Positions 60,392 to 64,000 of a DNA stretch of 64,000 bases are shown piece after piece. Origin of the DNA: CBDCPI01 sp965220245 (GTDB taxonomy: Bacteria > Chloroflexota > Dehalococcoidia > Lucifugimonadales > UBA3495); contig CBDCPI010000008.1 in the NCBI GenBank assembly GCA_965220245.1, positions 740,489 through 804,488 on the forward strand. Reading direction: 5' to 3'. Numbering within the stretch: the stretch's first letter is position 1; each line of letters begins with the position of its first letter. Under the pieces are notes generated by a model. The model made no database searches. It saw only the letters and a list, made by a program, of their open reading frames with translations, and had not been told where the DNA came from. The position numbers and the translations under genes were made by a program.

Positions 60392-60886
60392 TAACTACAG
60401 TATAGTTCATCTTATTACGGTTTAAGCGTTCTTTTTCAGAAATACTTTAGAATTACCATCAGTAGAGGGGCTTAAGCTTATCGGACCGCCTCTACGAAAG
60501 TCAATCTCTCGAATTCTTTGGAGAATATACTCCAAGGCGCTGTTATTCCTTGAAGCGTCAGCCCCGGCTGGCGGCAATCAGCGGGCCTTTTCATTGTCGA
60601 TGTCGGAATACACCTCCGCTCACCCTGAGCGAAGAGGAGTGGGGCCACAGGCGGAACGGAATGGAGTCGAAGGGCCGTGCACACCCAGGAGAATCCCTCG
60701 GCTCCGCTCCCTCTGGTCGCTGCGCTCAGTGCCTGTCCTGAGCTTGTCGAAGGGATGAGCGGTTCCATGTCAGTGTGCTCACCAACTCTGAACACTTACA
60801 TCGAAAAGGTCTCATTGCAGCGGTCTCGTTGCAATGGGATTGGCCCGGTAGTATTCTGGCAACGAGACCACTATGGGAGGAAAATC
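60392..60886. other. Intergenic region with dispersed repeats
   Basis: About 495 bp. It is AT-rich at first (60395-60480), then holds family-D repeats (ctcaccctgagcgaagagga; cctgagcttgtcgaagggat at about 60738) arranged like those at 6283-6507. A 10-bp direct repeat (gcagcggtctcgttgca pattern) lies at about 60818-60840. No gene supported. Confidence 0.5.
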
Positions 60887-61348
60887 ATGGCCAAGATTAG
60901 CAGGGTTAGCCACGTCGTATTAAACGTTAAAGACCCCGAGGCGTCAGCCAAGTGGTACAGCGAAGTGTTGGGCATGGAGACCATGAACTACAGCCCGGGC
61001 ATCGGGATGGCCTTCTTGTCTTTCGGCGCCATCGATCACGACATCGCTCTCATCAAGGCCCCCGAGGGTGTGGAGACCGGCAGTCCCGGCCTTAGTCACA
61101 CCGCCTTGGTCATCGACGGCGGGGAGGAAGAGCTGAAGGAGATCTACCAGAGAGTAAAAGCCAGTGGCGCCCAGATCGACTTCCTGGCCGACCACGGCCT
61201 TACCAAGAGCTTCTACTTCTTCGACCCGGACGGCAACCGCTTGGAGATTTTCTATCAACACCTGCACGGCGACGACGCCATGAATTACATGCGCGAGGCC
61301 GGTGCAGTTTTGGACCCCTACGAACTGGAACCCACCTCGGCGGACTAG
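60887..61348 (+). CDS. VOC-family dioxygenase-like protein
   Basis: 153 residues. SRVSHVVLNVKDPEASAKWY (His ligand), GLSHTALVIDGGEEELKEIY, SFYFFDPDGNRLEIFYQHL (Glu ligand): the extradiol-dioxygenase/glyoxalase VOC pattern with metal ligands present. GGGAGGAAAA precedes the ATG. The amidase gene follows after 22 bp, suggesting co-transcription and a joint catabolic role. Confidence 0.85.
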   Translation: MAKISRVSHVVLNVKDPEASAKWYSEVLGMETMNYSPGIGMAFLSFGAIDHDIALIKAPEGVETGSPGLSHTALVIDGGEEELKEIYQRVKASGAQIDFLADHGLTKSFYFFDPDGNRLEIFYQHLHGDDAMNYMREAGAVLDPYELEPTSAD

Positions 61349-61370
61349 CAGCCTCTTCAAGAGGAAATTC

Positions 61371-62786
61371 ATGGACAAGCAAGCTATACCCTTCCTTTCC
61401 GCCAGCGAGTTGTCGCGGCTGATACAGACCAGAGAGGTGTCGCCAGTGGAGGCGACGGAAGCCTACCTGGAGCGCATCGAGCAGATTGACAGCCAGCTTA
61501 ACTCCTACATCACAGTAAGCAGTGACGGAGCTCTCCGGGAAGCCCAAGAGGCGGAGCAGGCCATTGCCGCTGACCGTTACCTGGGCCCCCTGCATGGCGT
61601 GCCGGTAGCGGTGAAGGACCAATTCTACACCAAGGGAGTACGCACCACGGCTGGCTCGACAATCCTCTGGGACTTCGTGCCTGAGGAAGACGCTACCGTG
61701 GTGGCCGGTCTCAAGAACGCTGGCGCGGTCATGCTGGGAAAGTTGAACCTGAGCGAGTTTGCCTTGGGGGAGAGCTTCCACCATCCCGCGGGCACGCCCC
61801 GCAACCCCTGGGACTTGGACCGGAACCCCGGCATATCCTCCAGCGGCTCGGCGGCGGCCACCGCGGCCTTTTTGTGCGCCGCGTCCTTGGGAGAGGACAC
61901 CGGCGGCTCCACCCGGATTCCGGCGGCTTGGAGCGGCTTGGTGGGACTGCGCCCCACTTGGGGATTGGTGAGCCGGTACGGGGTGCTGCCGGCCTGCTGG
62001 TCGATGGACACCGTCGGGCCCATCACCCGTACCGTCGAGGACTGCGCTATCACTCTCCAGGCCATCGCCGGTTACGATCCCAAAGACCCATACACCTGGG
62101 ACCAACCGACGCCCGACTACCGCCAAGCCCTGAGCGGCGATATAAGCGGCATCCGGGTGGGGATTCTCCGCGAAAAGATAGAAGCCGACGACGTGGAACC
62201 CGAGGTTAGGGATGCGGTGTTGGCGGCGGCCGGAGTGCTGGGCGAGTTGGGAGCGCCGGTGCAAGACGCGACCTTCCCGTTGCTACGGGATGGAGGGGCC
62301 GTTTCCAAGTGCTTGACCGATATGGAGGGCGCGGCGGCCCATTACGAGAGGTTGAAAACCCAGGTCGCCGAGTACGACCATAACACCCGGGTACGGCTGC
62401 TGACCGCCATCCTGACGCCGGCCCAGGTGTATTACAAGGCCCAAAAAATAAGAACGCTGCTGCGCCAGCAGGTACTGGAACTGCTTCAAACGGTGGACGT
62501 GCTGATTTTACCCACCGCCCCTAGCCCCGCCCCGCTAATACCCGACGGCCCCGGAATCAAGAGCCAAGCGGACGCCCACAGCCGCATGTCCGGGGTCAGG
62601 AGCTTCACCGGGCCCTTCAATCTGGCCAGCGTGCCCGCTATATCAGTCCCCTGCGGGTTCACTTCGGACAACCTTCCCGTCTCCCTCCAGATCGTCGGAC
62701 GGCCCTTTGAAGAAGCCACCCTAATGCGAGTGGCCTACGCCTACGAGCAAAACACGCCTTGGCACAATCGGAAACCACCGATGTAA
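61371..62786 (+). CDS. Amidase (AS family)
   Basis: 471 residues, amidase-signature enzyme. Catalytic Lys in GVPVAVKDQFYTKGVRTTAG, the Ser-rich segment NPGISSSGSAAATAAFLCAA, and nucleophile Ser in GEDTGGSTRIPAAWSGLVGL complete a Ser-Ser-Lys triad. GatA-like, but no gatB/gatC nearby, so more probably a catabolic amide or carbamate hydrolase. ATG 61371 follows GAGGAAA. Confidence 0.9.
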   Translation: MDKQAIPFLSASELSRLIQTREVSPVEATEAYLERIEQIDSQLNSYITVSSDGALREAQEAEQAIAADRYLGPLHGVPVAVKDQFYTKGVRTTAGSTILWDFVPEEDATVVAGLKNAGAVMLGKLNLSEFALGESFHHPAGTPRNPWDLDRNPGISSSGSAAATAAFLCAASLGEDTGGSTRIPAAWSGLVGLRPTWGLVSRYGVLPACWSMDTVGPITRTVEDCAITLQAIAGYDPKDPYTWDQPTPDYRQALSGDISGIRVGILREKIEADDVEPEVRDAVLAAAGVLGELGAPVQDATFPLLRDGGAVSKCLTDMEGAAAHYERLKTQVAEYDHNTRVRLLTAILTPAQVYYKAQKIRTLLRQQVLELLQTVDVLILPTAPSPAPLIPDGPGIKSQADAHSRMSGVRSFTGPFNLASVPAISVPCGFTSDNLPVSLQIVGRPFEEATLMRVAYAYEQNTPWHNRKPPM

Positions 62787-62813
62787 ATTAGGTTCTGTTG
62801 ACATTTTCCTGTC

Positions 62814-62902
62814 ATTCCCGCGAAAGCGGGAATCTAAAAACGCTATCAGCCAGTCAGGTTCTCTCCCTGTTTAAGTTCTTGGATTCCCGCGAAAGCGGGA
62901 AT
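62814..62902. repeat. Pair of identical GAAA-loop hairpins (family C)
   Basis: ATTCCCGC-GAAA-GCGGGAAT at 62814-62833 and again at 62883-62902: 8-bp stems with GNRA-type tetraloops, 49 bp apart. This is the common REP-like doublet, just after the amidase stop, possibly also ending its transcript. Confidence 0.75.
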
Positions 62903-63057
62903 GACGATATGGGATTACCGGATCGCCTTATATCGCAAATGTCAACACAGCCTAGGCAATATCCTGAATTGATAGCGATCGAGACCCTCTCGGCTCCCTA
63001 CACCTGGGGGGCCAGTGGAGGGCTGCAAACCCGATGCCCAGTAATAGAGGTAAAGCT

Positions 63058-64000
63058 ATGGACCAACTGGTCGCGCAGGCTTTGGAAACCGCCCGGGTGA
63101 GAGGGGCAACCTACGCCGACATTCGCGTCGTCCGCACCGAACAGGAGCGGTACGTAGTCCGAAACGGCGTGGTGGACACTCTCAGCATGGACCAGTCGAT
63201 GGGGTTCGGCGTCCGGGTGGTAGCCGACGGCGCTTGGGGCTTTGCGTCCAGCCGCGACTATCACCGCCGCCGAAGTGGACCGGGTGGCTGCGCTGGCGGT
63301 GCAGGTGGCTCGCGCTTCAGCGCTGGTATCCCTGGCCACCCCATCAGCCAGCCAAAACGCGAAGGCCGAGGGGAAGCATGGTAGGGTTATTCTGGGCCCG
63401 CCGGTTACCAGTCGGGGAAACTTATACGACACCCATTGAAGTCGACCCCTTCGGTATCGCCCCCGAAGAAAAGCTGCAACTGCTGATGGAAGCCGACCGG
63501 GGCATGGCGTCGGTAGAAGGCATAACCGCCCGGCAAAGCAACCTGATTTTCATCAAGGAACACAAGACCTTCGCCAACAGCGAGGGCGCTCAAGTGGAGC
63601 AAAACGATTTTACGAGTCGGGCGGGGGGATGCAGGCCACGGCGGTCGGCTCCGGCGAAGTGCAGCGCCGCTCTTATCCCGAGTCCCACGGGCGGATGCAA
63701 GGCTGCGCTGGCTGGGAGTACATCATGCGCATGGACCTGCCCGGGAACGCCGAGCGCACCGCCACCGAAGCCGTGCAACTTTTAGAGGGCCGACCCTTGT
63801 CCCAGCGATACTACGGCTACGATCATTATCGGCGGCTCCCAGCTTGCGCTCCAAGTCCACGAGTCCTGCGGCCACGCCATCGAGTTGGACCGGGTATTGG
63901 GCTCGGAGGCAGCCTATGCCGGTACCTCGTTCCTTACCACCAACAATCTGAATAACTTTCGCTACGGCTCCAACCGGATCAACATCACCGCCGACAGTCT
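63058..64000 (+). pseudogene. TldD/PmbA-family metalloprotease, several frameshifts, truncated by the window
   Basis: Begins normally (ATG 63058, AGAGG upstream): VAQALETARVRGATYADIRV, GFGVRVVADGAWGFASS. The protein then continues only by changing frame near 63250 (ITAAEVDRVAALAVQVARAS), near 63405 (YTTPIEVDPFGIAPEEKLQL), near 63610 (YESGGGMQATAVGSGEVQRR) and near 63805 (IIIGGSQLALQVHESCGHAI, which contains the H-E-x-x-x-H zinc site). TldD would be about 470 residues. At least four shifts argue for a decayed gene or poor local sequence. Confidence 0.75.

Noticed and set aside
60478..60795. Minus-strand 105-codon open frame
   Set aside because: Consists mainly of dispersed-repeat sequence; no ribosome-binding site or domain.
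1..64000. tRNA and rRNA genes
   Set aside because: I looked for T-loop-like GTTCGAATC patterns with matching stems and for rRNA-like conserved blocks and found none I could support.

Overview
The window is a gene-dense, moderately GC-rich bacterial chromosome segment. Its make-up is typical of an aerobic, catabolically versatile member of the Chloroflexota (SAR202-like Dehalococcoidia). It has acyl-CoA dehydrogenases, an LLM-type flavin/F420 oxidoreductase, PPOX and VOC proteins, a GMC oxidoreductase, amidase, D-aminoacylase, phosphotriesterase-like lactonase, a fumarylacetoacetase-family enzyme and a branched-chain amino-acid ABC transporter. It also has many short dispersed REP-like repeats. 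The taxonomic placement is inference, because no rRNA is present.

Layout. 0-3.1 kb: tyrA, then a compact restriction-modification-like island (XRE regulator, PD-(D/E)XK nuclease, convergent DPPY methyltransferase) with one 17-bp palindrome at both promoters. 3.1-12.2 kb: PPOX protein, hydrolase, DUF4377 lipoprotein, NMT1-like protein, VOC proteins, methyltransferases, a TPP enzyme, an LLM oxidoreductase and an SDR epimerase. 12.3-23 kb: rsmG, acyl-CoA dehydrogenases, nitroreductase-DUF5679 fusion, DUF151-like protein, an Asp23/AmaP/DUF2273 envelope-stress operon, an HIT-YqeK-selenoprotein operon, cupin and aminotransferase. 23-27.8 kb: MNT-HEPN protein and an arginine operon (argD...argG) with a HicB-HicB-HicA module between the two genes, HicA being fused in frame to ArgG. 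27.8-37.3 kb: complete liv transporter cluster, threonine aldolase-like enzyme, FAH. 37.4-48.1 kb: AAA/OLD-like ATPase plus DUF3226 TOPRIM pair, GMC oxidoreductase, Uma2 protein, type III restriction-modification with a frameshifted res gene, and an IS701-family insertion sequence with clear inverted repeats and a CTAG target duplication. 48.1-64 kb: D-aminoacylase, PTE-like enzyme, a predicted selenocysteine-containing peroxiredoxin lipoprotein, moeA-pheT-pheS, zinc-ribbon/RuvC-like pair, VOC protein, amidase and a multiply frameshifted TldD-like gene at the edge.

Most interesting are two independent in-frame UGA codons that read as selenocysteine. One is the catalytic position of a lipoprotein peroxiredoxin (FW-U-TEC). 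The other is in a small protein resembling the CC/Se-motif family. Each is followed 21-24 nt later by a short hairpin with G in its apical loop, as expected of a bacterial SECIS. Each gene looks split or unrecognisable if UGA is read as stop.

A caveat: at least seven genes carry apparent one-base frameshifts, mostly in short homopolymers (DUF2273, HIT, res, transposase, a small conserved protein at 47.7 kb, RuvC-like, TldD). These may be assembly errors or genuine decay and cannot be separated from sequence alone. The two UGA cases differ because the reading frame is unchanged on both sides.
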